Position numbers and translations under genes: made by a program. The notes beneath the pieces are model-generated. The model saw only the letters and a list, made by a program, of their open reading frames with translations. It was not told the DNA's origin and made no database searches. Shown piece after piece: positions 1 to 8,378 of a stretch of 64,000 nt of DNA; within the stretch, counting starts at the first letter, position 1; each line of letters opens with the position of its first letter. Source of the stretch: Paenibacillus sp. FSL R7-0273 (GTDB taxonomy: Bacteria > Bacillota > Bacilli > Paenibacillales > Paenibacillaceae); assembly GCF_000758625.1 (NCBI RefSeq), contig NZ_CP009283.1, forward strand, positions 4,475,501 through 4,539,500, written 5' to 3'.

Positions 1-1377
1 GGTAGCGTCGGTAATGATTTTTGCCAGCTCTGTACCCTGCTCGTTGTTAGTTGCGGAATCGAGCGGCACAGTCGGATCAAACACGGCATACTGGTCGTTT
101 TCACGGATCAGTTCATTAGCCAGCTGTTTCTCCGGATTGGCATCCTTCAGGGTATAAGCAATTTCACTAGGTCTGCTGGAGGAGAAAGGCTGTACATCTG
201 CCTGCCAAAGCTCTTTATCCAGAATTTTATAAGCGCCGTTTTCATCGTATTCATAATGTGTACCTTCGATACCGCCTGTCATGAGCATGAACGCTTCTTC
301 GTCGATCAGGTCATTAACGAACTGCAGCAGTCTTTTCAGCTCAGCTTCGGTTTTAACCTCGGATTTCGGGAATGCCATCAGTCCGCCGACGCCGCTGCCT
401 TCGGACCAGATGTGGTATTTGCCGTCACCGTTCGAAATTTTGTTGATCGGCACGAGCTCAAGACCTTCCTGAAGATCCTGGGACAGTGTTCTCAGACTGG
501 AGATATCGACCATACCGGTGTAAATACCGGTTTTACCCTGGGCGAACTGCTGCTGCTGGTCCGTTTTGGCGGTAACCGCGAAGTCCTGGGCCAAGTATCC
601 GTTTTCATACAGCTTCTTGGAGAAATTCAGCGTTTCCATGTATTCCGGGGTATCGAATTCAGGTATGAATTTACCGCTCTCATCAACTTTCCAGCCGTTC
701 GGTGTGCCGAAATAGGAGCTCAGTGTCTTGAAGCTGCTGTAGCGCAGATCGGATCTGTCTCCGAAGCCGGTAGTATCCTTAACACCGTTGCCGTCCGGAT
801 CATCCTCTGTAAAGGCTCTGGCCACTTCATACACTTCATCAAGTGTAGTCGGAACCGGCAGGCCCAGCTTATCCAGCCAGTCCTTACGCATGATCAGACC
901 GGAGCGGGCCAGGTTCTTCTGGAATGGAACACCGTACAGTACGCCTTCAATGGAAGCCGCCTCACGGATTTCCGGAGCAATCTTGGACAGATTGTCATAA
1001 TCGTCAAGGTACGGGCTGACATCCCAGAACAATCCGGATTTCAGCGAGCTTCTTACCGAAGAGTTGGTCATCATCGTCAAGGTTACAATATCAGCCAGCT
1101 CGCCTGAAGCAAGCGCTGTAGTGATACGTTCCTCCTTGGAAGCATCCGGCACCCAGTTAAAGGTAAGCTTGGTGTTGGTGTACTCCTCAAGCAGCTTCTT
1201 AATCGTTTCTGTAGGCGGTGATGCGGTATGCAGGATATTCAGCCAGGTAATCTCCAGCGGTGTGTTTTCATCAGCTACGGCAGCGTTTTTCTCTGCTTCT
1301 TTATCTCCTCCGCAAGCTGACAGTAATGTGGAAAGCACGGTAACACAGGCAAGCATACTGACCCATCTTTTCTTCAT
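1..1377 (-). CDS. Extracellular solute-binding lipoprotein of a sugar ABC transporter (3' end outside window)
   Basis: Lipoprotein that would capture an oligosaccharide outside the membrane for the permeases next door. The 459 visible codons run open to base 1, so the C-terminus is missing; LplA-type proteins are usually 500-560 residues. The N-terminus is a lipoprotein signal: MKKRW, a hydrophobic stretch, then lipobox LLSAC. Sequence such as ITWLN near the start and later PFQKN and YTGMVD fit family 1 solute-binding proteins. AGGAGAAG precedes the ATG. It lies 38 bases downstream of a permease gene on the same strand, so the two are probably co-transcribed. Substrate is not visible; plant or yeast oligosaccharides are only an inference from family and neighbours. 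Confidence 0.88.
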   Translation of the reverse strand, partial: MKKRWVSMLACVTVLSTLLSACGGDKEAEKNAAVADENTPLEITWLNILHTASPPTETIKKLLEEYTNTKLTFNWVPDASKEERITTALASGELADIVTLTMMTNSSVRSSLKSGLFWDVSPYLDDYDNLSKIAPEIREAASIEGVLYGVPFQKNLARSGLIMRKDWLDKLGLPVPTTLDEVYEVARAFTEDDPDGNGVKDTTGFGDRSDLRYSSFKTLSSYFGTPNGWKVDESGKFIPEFDTPEYMETLNFSKKLYENGYLAQDFAVTAKTDQQQQFAQGKTGIYTGMVDISSLRTLSQDLQEGLELVPINKISNGDGKYHIWSEGSGVGGLMAFPKSEVKTEAELKRLLQFVNDLIDEEAFMLMTGGIEGTHYEYDENGAYKILDKELWQADVQPFSSSRPSEIAYTLKDANPEKQLANELIRENDQYAVFDPTVPLDSATNNEQGTELAKIITDAT

Positions 1378-1415
1378 AACTCTTCTCCTTTAAAAGTAGA
1401 TTGATTGACACTGCC

Positions 1416-2375
1416 TTAATATACGCCGTCTTCGCCCATCTTTTTGGCCAGCTTATTGGAGGCCATTACGAGGATTAAGCCGACTACACCTTTGAACATG
1501 CCTACCGTGGTACTGAAGCTGAGCTGACCATTCTTCAAGCCCGCTGTATAAATGTAGGTGTCAAAAATTTCGGCCACTTCACGGTTGAGCGAGTTGAGCA
1601 GCAGATACATATGTTCAAAGCCAAGATCCAGCGTGCTGCCGATTTTGAGGATCAGCAGGGTGATGATAACTGGACGGATGGCCGGCAGTGTCACATGCCA
1701 GGTCTTGCGCAGACGGGCAGCGCCGTCCATTTCAGCAGCTTCATACAGCTGAGGGTCTACCACAGTAATGGCTGCCAGGTAGATGATGGTGGACCAGCCG
1801 ATTTCTTTCCAGATGATCTGGCCGATATAAATCGTGCGCAGCCATTCCGGGGAGGTCAGGAAGCTGATTTTTTTGAAGCCCATGCTGGCAATCACTTCAT
1901 TAATTAACCCGCCGTCCAAAGTCATGAATACGTAGGTAATCGATACAATAATAACCCATGACATGAAGTGGGGGATGTAAATGATGGTCTGAATCCAGCT
2001 TTTGAGATGACGGTTCTTCAGTTCATTTAACATTAATGCGACAATAATCGGCAACGGGAAGAAAATCACGATATTCAGCGCGAACAGGATGAGCGTGTTG
2101 CGCAGCAGCATCATAAAGGTAGGCTCCGTGAACAGCCGGATGAAATGCTTAAACCCTACCCATTCGCTGCCCGTGATTCCAAGGAACGGCTGATAATCCT
2201 GAAACGCTATTACAAGCCCGCCCATAGGCAGGTACTTAAATATGATGAAGTACACCAGTCCGGGGAATATCATCAGATATAAGAGCTTGTATTTCTTTGC
2301 TGCGGTCAGGAATGCGCTTCCTTTTTTCTTGTCCAGATTCAGATTTGATGGTGCGGTGATACTTGGAACTTTCAC
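1416..2375 (-). CDS. ABC transporter permease, LplB/YtcP-type sugar family
   Basis: One of two inner-membrane permeases of a carbohydrate importer. It has 319 residues with about six hydrophobic segments starting near residue 32, the family-typical FKYLPMGGLVIAFQDY stretch near residues 47-62, and the cytoplasmic EAA loop (YEAAEMDGAARLRKTWHVTLP, read in part near residues 211-231) that docks on the ATPase. The size matches LplB. No ATPase gene is present here; this family commonly borrows a shared MsmX/UgpC-type ATPase, and one is encoded at 24160-25248, although a link is only inference. The binding-protein gene follows in the same direction, while the partner permease is transcribed divergently. 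Confidence 0.9.
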   Translation of the reverse strand: MKVPSITAPSNLNLDKKKGSAFLTAAKKYKLLYLMIFPGLVYFIIFKYLPMGGLVIAFQDYQPFLGITGSEWVGFKHFIRLFTEPTFMMLLRNTLILFALNIVIFFPLPIIVALMLNELKNRHLKSWIQTIIYIPHFMSWVIIVSITYVFMTLDGGLINEVIASMGFKKISFLTSPEWLRTIYIGQIIWKEIGWSTIIYLAAITVVDPQLYEAAEMDGAARLRKTWHVTLPAIRPVIITLLILKIGSTLDLGFEHMYLLLNSLNREVAEIFDTYIYTAGLKNGQLSFSTTVGMFKGVVGLILVMASNKLAKKMGEDGVY

Positions 2376-2434
2376 TTGTCAGCCTCCTTTGGTCATTCGG
2401 GGATTACGCTCCCTAGACTAAAGAATTTCCGGCG

Positions 2435-2603
2435 TTACGTATATAATCATTATGTGATTGCATAGCCCGGACCCTTTTGGCTGCGCGGTTTGTGCTCTTC
2501 TGACCTCCTGTGATGATTACAGGCCAAGCTAATGATTATATGGCGTACGAGGTGCCTGAACCGGCTGACAAGACAACACCTCATACCCGGATTATATACG
2601 TAA
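2435..2603. promoter_or_regulatory. Divergent intergenic region with 14-bp perfect inverted repeat carrying inward-facing TATAAT boxes
   Basis: TTACGTATATAATC at 2435-2448 is repeated exactly, inverted, at 2590-2603. Each arm holds a TATAAT pointing inward. For the minus-strand permease the right arm makes a plausible promoter: TTAACA, 18 bases, TATAAT. For the plus-strand permease the left arm lacks a clear -35 box. Transcripts from the two arms would run through each other for about 150 bases. The arms could also be regulator-binding sites. Confidence 0.5.
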
Positions 2604-2655
2604 TTTGTCCCTCTTGTTAAAGTTGAAAGGTAACCGAATACGAGGAGGATATGAA

Positions 2656-3540
2656 ATGAACCACAGCCCACGAAGAAAAGAATCACTCGGCGGACAGATC
2701 TTCACGATCGTAAATGCCGGTATCCTGATTCTGCTCGCATTAGCCTGTCTATTACCTTTTGTAAACATTATCGCCAGCTCCTTCGCGACCACCCAGGAAG
2801 TGATTGCGAAAAAATTCATCCTGTTCCCAACCACCTTTTCACTGGACGCATACCGCTACATCCTGTCCACTCCGACAATCTTTAAAGGTCTTGGCGTATC
2901 CGTAGGTGTCACTATTGCAGGTACTATTGTAAGTATGATTCTTACCGCACTGATGGCCTACGGGCTGTCCAGAAGGTACCTGCCGCTCAGAAACACCATT
3001 AACTTCATTGTAGTGTTCTCCATGCTGTTCAGCGGGGGCATGATCCCTACCTTCCTGGTAGTAAAATCTGTCGGTCTCATCAACTCCTACTGGTCCCTCG
3101 TGTTCCCGGTAGCGATCAACGCCTTCAATATGATCATCATGCGTAACTTCTTCCAGGCGCTGCCTGACAGCCTTGAGGAATCAGCCAAGATTGACGGAAG
3201 CAATGACTTCGGGATTTTCCTGAAAATCATGCTGCCGCTGGCTCTGCCGTCGATCGCGACCATCTCCCTGTTCTACGCTGTTGCTTACTGGAACACCTAC
3301 ATGAATGCCATTCTCTACATCAATGATTCGGTAAAATGGCCGATTCAGGTCCTGCTGCGCCAGATCGTTATTGTCTCCAGCGGCATGCAGGCCGAGGGTA
3401 CCTCGGTCGATATTATCCCGCCGGCCCAGACGATCAAAATGGCGGTTATCGTAGTCGCTACCGTTCCGATGCTGATCGCTTACCCGTTTGTGCAGAAGCA
3501 CTTTACCAAGGGTGCACTTATGGGTGCTGTAAAGGGTTAA
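2656..3540 (+). CDS. ABC transporter permease, YtcP/AraQ-type sugar family
   Basis: Second membrane component of the carbohydrate importer. The ATG at 2656 (MNHSPRRKESL) is chosen because GAGGAGGA lies seven bases upstream; an in-frame start 17 codons earlier has no ribosome site. The 294-residue protein has about six membrane spans, a family-typical FSGGMIPTFLVVK stretch, and an EAA loop (EESAKIDGSNDFGIF) for ATPase contact, ending in FTKGALMGAVKG as in YtcP homologues. In most relatives this gene follows lplB in one operon; here it is divergent from it. A strong hairpin terminator follows at 3556-3597. Confidence 0.9.
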   Translation: MNHSPRRKESLGGQIFTIVNAGILILLALACLLPFVNIIASSFATTQEVIAKKFILFPTTFSLDAYRYILSTPTIFKGLGVSVGVTIAGTIVSMILTALMAYGLSRRYLPLRNTINFIVVFSMLFSGGMIPTFLVVKSVGLINSYWSLVFPVAINAFNMIIMRNFFQALPDSLEESAKIDGSNDFGIFLKIMLPLALPSIATISLFYAVAYWNTYMNAILYINDSVKWPIQVLLRQIVIVSSGMQAEGTSVDIIPPAQTIKMAVIVVATVPMLIAYPFVQKHFTKGALMGAVKG

Positions 3541-3555
3541 TTCCATTATTAAAAA

Positions 3556-3597
3556 GAAACGGTACCGCCTGTAACTAAGGGCGATACCGTTTTTTTG
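3556..3597. terminator. Intrinsic terminator between convergent genes
   Basis: ACGGTACCGCC pairs with GGCGATACCGT around a short loop and is followed by seven T. The minus strand also has a short T run, so it may stop transcription from both the permease gene and the AraC regulator gene. Confidence 0.8.
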
Positions 3598-3663
3598 TGC
3601 ACCTTAAACCGGCAGAACAGGTTGTAATGATTATTGCTGTAACCTGAGGATTATACCCCAGTG

Positions 3664-5907
3664 CTATGCTTCCTGCTGCAGCTTGCGGTAGGTGCCCGGT
3701 GTAACCTGCTCCTTCTTGCGGAAGGAACGGATAAAGTTCTGGGGATTATGGTACTGCAGCCGCTCTGCAATCTCGCGGATGGTCATATCCGTCTCTGACA
3801 GCCATTTCTTGGCCATCTCCAGCCGGTAATTCATCAGATACTCACTGAACGAGGTGCCGTATTCCTTCTTAAAGATACTGCTGAGATAATTAGGATTATA
3901 GTGCAGCCGCTCGCCGATGCCCTCCAGCGTCAGCTCCTGGTCAAATTCGGAATGAATGATAGCGGTGATCTGATCGGACAGGGAGCGGAACTGCTTGCTC
4001 GTCTTCTCCTTCATCGCACAGGTCATCGGATAGATAACCTCGTGTACGAGCAGATGTTCAATTTCTTCAGGATTGCGGATGTCCAGCACCCGGTGATACA
4101 GCTTATTATTGTCCCGGGTCAGCAGAACCTGTAGGCCGAGATGCTGCTCCAGCTGAATCAGATTGTTCACCAGCCTCACCAGCATGACCTCAAAATTAAG
4201 GGTGCTCTTATTCTTGCCGATCAGCTGGGCCAGGAACGGATAAAGCGCTTCAGTCACCTGCTCCCTGTCCCCCAGCCGGATGCCGTTGAACAGCTGTGAC
4301 TCCAGCTCAGCCGGATAATGAAGCAGCACCGGACCTGAGACAACCTTGGAAATATCCTCATAAAAAATAATGGATTCCTTGCCGAGATTCAGCCGCTGGT
4401 GCAGCGCCTGTTTACTCATCTGGCATGCTTCCTTGCTCTCCAGCAGATCTGTGTACGAATTGCTGAACCCGATGCTGATCGGGATCTTCAGATAATTCCT
4501 TACCGCCTTAATCAGAGCCGTCGCATACTCAAGCAGTTCTTTGTTCAGCTCCTGGCCGCTTTGCTCGGGCATAGCCAGAATGGTCGCCTGGGTATCATCA
4601 TTCAGAATAATCGGCTGCAGCCGCTGCGGCTTCGGAATAACCTCCTCTACCATCTTGTTGATTGCCAGCAGGAGCACATCGGTATCTGAGGAACCTTGTC
4701 CGCCCAGGCTGTCCAGCTGTATGAGCATAACCGTATATATCTGGCTGCCGTTAGGCGGATATCCGAAGCGCTGCAGGTTTTTCTCCAGATCCTCTGGCGT
4801 CTCGCGGTTGCGCAGCAGGTTATGGAGCAGCTGCGTTTCCAGCTGCGGCATCTCCGCATTAATCAGACTGGCCAGCGATTCCTTCTCCGACAGGATGGTA
4901 TCAATGGAATGGATGATGTATTCGAACTCATTCTTGGTGTTCACTGCAGGAACAACAGACAGACTGCTCTTGATCCGCTGTATCGGCTTAGTAAAATAAG
5001 TAGCAACAACATAAGCGACCACCAGGATCAGCAGAATACTCAGCAGGCCCAAAGCGACCAAGCCGAATTTGGTCAATTTCAGCGTACCCGCAATTTCCTC
5101 CTGGTCCAGTCCGGTCAGGTAGATCCAATTATTATAGGAAGACTTGGAATACAGCAGCTGGAGCGGCTGGTGTCCGCCCAGCTCTATTTCAGTCTTCCCG
5201 TTCTCCTCACCCGCAGCAACCCTGCCGCTGAGCTCTGCCAGCTGCCCCGGTGTCAGGCTTGTCTCCCTCTGCCCGGAATCATACAGCAGCTCACCGGATT
5301 TATTGAGAATGTACACCTGTGCCTTCTCATCTGTCTTGATAATAGAATCCAAGGTGTGCTGTGAGATGTCGGATAAGGCGATGGCCTGCTTTTTGCTGGA
5401 GAACACAGGCAGCGTATTCACGAATCTTATGCCTTTATCCGTCTTAATCCAGAATAAGCTCTGATTCTGGCTCACAATATACTGCTCACGCAGCTGCTCC
5501 ACATCGTCTTCACTAAGGCTGGTCAGCCGCTCATTCATAATCTGCCAGTTCTGCTCCAGGCTGATCAGCGAATATTCCGTACCTTCCGCCGTCATGGAGG
5601 CAATATAGTTCAGCTGCGAATTAACACTCCGGTAAGCCTCAAAATCCTTGACCGTAATCGGGTTCGTCACCAGGTCCTGAAAAGAGCTCGTCGTGCTGAA
5701 CGTGTTGAACGCATATTCAATGCTCTGGATCTTGTGCTCCAGATTGTTCTTAATCTGCTCGACATAGCTCTGCTTGCTGCTGGAGAACTGCCCGACCACC
5801 GACCGGATCGTACTGATATAAATATAGCTGCCGAAGCTGGCAACCAGTCCCACCCCCAGGATCAGAATGGGAATAAAAATCCCGTAGAACATTCTCCCTT
5901 TTTTCAT
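3664..5907 (-). CDS. Membrane-anchored AraC-family transcriptional regulator with extracellular sensor domain
   Basis: Senses an external ligand and regulates genes through a C-terminal DNA-binding domain. Of 747 residues, 9-31 form a membrane span, about 35-275 form an extracytoplasmic sensor region, a second span lies near 280-303, then a linker, and the last 95 residues carry the two AraC helix-turn-helix motifs (LTLEGIGERLHYNPNYLSSIFKKEYG and the IREIAERLQYHNPQNFIRSFRK stretch, given in part). Such proteins stand next to LplB/YtcP-type transporters in Paenibacillus and usually control them, so the adjacent transporter is the likely target. A cre-like site lies just upstream of the start. 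Confidence 0.88.
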   Translation of the reverse strand: MKKGRMFYGIFIPILILGVGLVASFGSYIYISTIRSVVGQFSSSKQSYVEQIKNNLEHKIQSIEYAFNTFSTTSSFQDLVTNPITVKDFEAYRSVNSQLNYIASMTAEGTEYSLISLEQNWQIMNERLTSLSEDDVEQLREQYIVSQNQSLFWIKTDKGIRFVNTLPVFSSKKQAIALSDISQHTLDSIIKTDEKAQVYILNKSGELLYDSGQRETSLTPGQLAELSGRVAAGEENGKTEIELGGHQPLQLLYSKSSYNNWIYLTGLDQEEIAGTLKLTKFGLVALGLLSILLILVVAYVVATYFTKPIQRIKSSLSVVPAVNTKNEFEYIIHSIDTILSEKESLASLINAEMPQLETQLLHNLLRNRETPEDLEKNLQRFGYPPNGSQIYTVMLIQLDSLGGQGSSDTDVLLLAINKMVEEVIPKPQRLQPIILNDDTQATILAMPEQSGQELNKELLEYATALIKAVRNYLKIPISIGFSNSYTDLLESKEACQMSKQALHQRLNLGKESIIFYEDISKVVSGPVLLHYPAELESQLFNGIRLGDREQVTEALYPFLAQLIGKNKSTLNFEVMLVRLVNNLIQLEQHLGLQVLLTRDNNKLYHRVLDIRNPEEIEHLLVHEVIYPMTCAMKEKTSKQFRSLSDQITAIIHSEFDQELTLEGIGERLHYNPNYLSSIFKKEYGTSFSEYLMNYRLEMAKKWLSETDMTIREIAERLQYHNPQNFIRSFRKKEQVTPGTYRKLQQEA

Positions 5908-5944
5908 TGCGCTGCCCCTTTTTGTTTCTGCTCATTAATACCAA

Positions 5945-5960
5945 TTATAGCGCTTTCAAA
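5945..5960 (-). promoter_or_regulatory. cre-like site upstream of the AraC regulator gene
   Basis: On the minus strand TTGAAAGCGCTATAAT matches the CcpA-site consensus WTGNNARCGNWWWCAW at all but one constrained position (A instead of C). It lies about 40 bases upstream of the start, where CcpA repression of a sugar regulator would make sense. Confidence 0.4.
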
Positions 5961-6353
5961 AAAGGGTTTCCATGATTTTTTTAACGTGTGCAGCAGGTTT
6001 TTCCGTAAATTTGTCAGGTTCGACTGCTAAGTGGTCACGTTAACAAAGGATATGGCTGTATAGAGCCCGAGATTGCACAACTATATATGATATGAATAAA
6101 ACAATAGGATCTGCTGCGGCTGACGGATGCTTAATATTGCGTAGTTTAATGCTGCTTGCGGATACAGGTCAGAAAACGGGCTCACCAGGCAGCGAACCTG
6201 ATATAGAATTGTGAACGTGTTCAATATAAATTAACAAATATAAATTTCATCCATTGTATCCAATTTATCCAGTATATGAATTTGGAGGGGACATTATAAA
6301 TCCGGAGGACCTAAGCTTGAAGTGATCCATCCCGCGCCCACCCCATACAACAG
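5961..6353. other. Intergenic stretch without a recognisable gene
   Basis: AT-rich leader region upstream of the AraC regulator. No open frame with a ribosome site was found and no clear promoter could be fixed. Confidence 0.5.
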
Positions 6354-6531
6354 ATAACTGCACTTCGTACAACTAACCCCCCACTTTTTCCCCGGATAAC
6401 TGCACTCCGTACAACTAAAACGCCGCCCAATCCGGTTTTTAGACAAATCGGGCATTTTTAGTTGCATAGAATGCAGCTATACGCTGCAAATGCGAGATAT
6501 CGCCTGGTTTAGCTGCGCAAAGTGCAGTTAA
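6354..6531. repeat. Cluster of four ~22-bp repeat units, two direct and two inverted
   Basis: Units at 6354-6375 and 6396-6417 read ATAACTGCACTYCGTACAAC then TA; units at 6459-6480 and 6510-6531 are the same motif on the opposite strand with several changes. Each unit is itself partly palindromic (TAACTGCAC against GCGCAGCTA). The cluster lies downstream of the PHP gene. A related cluster lies at 52397-52582. Confidence 0.75.
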
Positions 6532-6566
6532 AGGGCGGAGACGCAGATATTAGAGCGTCAGCGAAT

Positions 6567-6617
6567 AAAAGACTGCTAGATGCACTAAGCGCGGCTCAGC
6601 ACATCTAGCAGTCTTTT
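6567..6617. terminator. Terminator with 16-bp perfect stem
   Basis: AAAAGACTGCTAGATG at 6567-6582 pairs exactly with CATCTAGCAGTCTTTT at 6602-6617. It lies downstream of the ECF-PHP operon on the minus strand and ends in T on both strands. Confidence 0.8.
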
Positions 6618-6704
6618 CACAAATACAGCGAGTAGAGATGCGGAGCCGTTCAATCGTGTGTCTACTCTAATCCCTTTTAATCCAGCCGCCGCCGGTCCCG
6701 GTCA

Positions 6705-7499
6705 CTAAGCAGTATACTCTGCCGCCGCTTCATCCCGCGAGGGAGCCTCTCCGGCCATCTGCTTGAGCAGCTTCTTCATCATAACCGAGCCCTTGACCTT
6801 CGTGGTCAGGCATGGGGACACTTCTATGGTATATCTTCCCTGCTGTATAGCTGCCTTAAGCTCCTTAACGGTTGAGCAGTCCTGCTCCAGACGGTTCACA
6901 ACACTGCCGTACTGCAGGCACTGATGGCTGTCACTGCCGGCAATGACCGGGATACCGAGGCGTGCCGCAAACGGTTCAATCAAGGCCCGGTACGGCTGCT
7001 CCCCCTGCATGTAAATATCCTTGGCATTGAAGTCAAAAGCATCCAGCCGGGACAGCAGCGACGGGTCCAGATGATGCAGCGGCGTTGAGGTGCGGAACGG
7101 GTGGGCGCCGATTTTCCATAAGCCGCGGGCGTCGGCAAGCTCCAGCAGCTGGCGGAACGGGATAAAGCTGTCTTCACCGGTATTGCCTTCTAGGGCATAG
7201 CGTGCTTCCAGAATATCCTCCTTTAATCCGATCAGCAGAATATGTCCCGTCTCGGCGATATCGACCTCCATGCCCGGGAAGATCCGCAGGCCGCCGGCTT
7301 CGTAATAATGCCCGTTGTACGGGTACATCCGGTCCAGCGTCTCGTACATCCCGAAGAAGTTCGAGGTATTGAAGTGCTCCGTAAGCGCCAGCGCCTGCAG
7401 GCCGTTCGCCAGCGCCTCCTTGACCATCTCGCGGAAATAGTCTTCCGAGAAGGCGGATTTCTTCGACAGCTTGCCGTGGGTATGCAGATCTATTTTCAT
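6705..7499 (-). CDS. PHP-domain metal-dependent phosphoesterase
   Basis: Predicted cytoplasmic metal-dependent phosphatase or phosphodiesterase of the PHP superfamily. The 264-residue protein shows the expected metal ligands: DLHTH at residues 4-8, TEHFN near 40, PGMEVD, GAHPF, and GSDSH in the C-terminal third. PHP proteins include histidinol phosphatase, polymerase-associated domains and nucleotide phosphoesterases, and the exact substrate cannot be read here. It is the last gene of the ECF transporter operon, 42 bases after ecfT, which suggests it acts on the imported compound or a derivative. AGGAG precedes the ATG. Confidence 0.8.
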   Translation of the reverse strand: MKIDLHTHGKLSKKSAFSEDYFREMVKEALANGLQALALTEHFNTSNFFGMYETLDRMYPYNGHYYEAGGLRIFPGMEVDIAETGHILLIGLKEDILEARYALEGNTGEDSFIPFRQLLELADARGLWKIGAHPFRTSTPLHHLDPSLLSRLDAFDFNAKDIYMQGEQPYRALIEPFAARLGIPVIAGSDSHQCLQYGSVVNRLEQDCSTVKELKAAIQQGRYTIEVSPCLTTKVKGSVMMKKLLKQMAGEAPSRDEAAAEYTA

Positions 7500-7541
7500 A
7501 TAGGGATGACACTCCTTAGTTTTCTGGGGTAATAGGGCAGA

Positions 7542-8378
7542 TTAATATAGCAGATTAGGAAAAGCGGCTCCCAGCGGGAACAGCAGGCTGATATAGACAA
7601 CGGTAAAAGCCACAAACAGCCAGTCTCTGCGATGCATGGCGAGGTAAGAAAGACGCAGCTTTTTTACCTTGGGATTGTTGACCGCATAGGTGTAGCCTCT
7701 GGTCTCCAGCGCTTCAACCGTAGTCCGTGAACGCTTGGCTGTGTTCAGCATCAGCGGATAGAAGACCAGTACAAGAATCCTCAGGTAATATGCGGCTGTC
7801 CGCAGGTAGAGAAACCCGTGCTTCTCCGGCCGCTGCCCCCTGAGCCTGAACGAGAGCAGAATCTGGTGGAACTCCTCCAGCAGTGTCGGGAGAATGCGGT
7901 AGCCGTACGACAGGCTGAAGGCAAAGGCATCGGGAACGCCGAGAGCAGACAATCCGTCACTCAATCGTTCGGGATCAAGGCTGGAGAAGACGGTGATGCT
8001 TGCCAGCGAAATCACCGACAGCTTGAGCGTCAGGGTCAGCATCGGCAGCAGCGATTCAGCGCCTCCGCCGAAGAACAGCGACAGCAGGAACATCCAGCCG
8101 ATCTGGCTGACCAGACCGAGACAGAGGATAAAAACAATGTACGGACTTACCTTGGACAGTACAGTTGTAACCACCATAAAGACAAACATTCCGAGCAGGA
8201 TGGTGCGGTTATAGATAAACCAAGGCGTAATGGCAAAAAATAAGTACCAGATCAGCAGCATCCGCGGGTCAAGCCGGCCCAGAAACGTGCTGCTGCTGTT
8301 ATACGCGGTGCCGAGCAGCTCCAGCTTGATGTGCTCAACCGAAATTTTGCCCAGTGCCCGTTTAACGGCTTCCACCAT
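7542..8378 (-). CDS. Energy-coupling factor transporter transmembrane protein EcfT
   Basis: Membrane scaffold that joins the two ATPase domains to the substrate-binding S component. About 278 residues from the ATG at 8378, which has AGGAGGAG nine bases upstream; a TTG two codons earlier is less likely. It has several hydrophobic helices and the two cytoplasmic coupling motifs expected of EcfT: SFRLRGQRP near residue 155 and ALETRGYTY near 220. The gene overlaps the end of the ATPase gene by 17 bases, showing translational coupling. Confidence 0.88.
   Translation of the reverse strand: MVEAVKRALGKISVEHIKLELLGTAYNSSSTFLGRLDPRMLLIWYLFFAITPWFIYNRTILLGMFVFMVVTTVLSKVSPYIVFILCLGLVSQIGWMFLLSLFFGGGAESLLPMLTLTLKLSVISLASITVFSSLDPERLSDGLSALGVPDAFAFSLSYGYRILPTLLEEFHQILLSFRLRGQRPEKHGFLYLRTAAYYLRILVLVFYPLMLNTAKRSRTTVEALETRGYTYAVNNPKVKKLRLSYLAMHRRDWLFVAFTVVYISLLFPLGAAFPNLLY

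Noticed and set aside
256..1107. Long plus-strand open frame
   Set aside because: It is antisense to the clear solute-binding lipoprotein gene and codes for sequence without family resemblance.
6354..6531. Possible CRISPR array
   Set aside because: Units are in both orientations, imperfect and irregularly spaced, and no cas gene is present.
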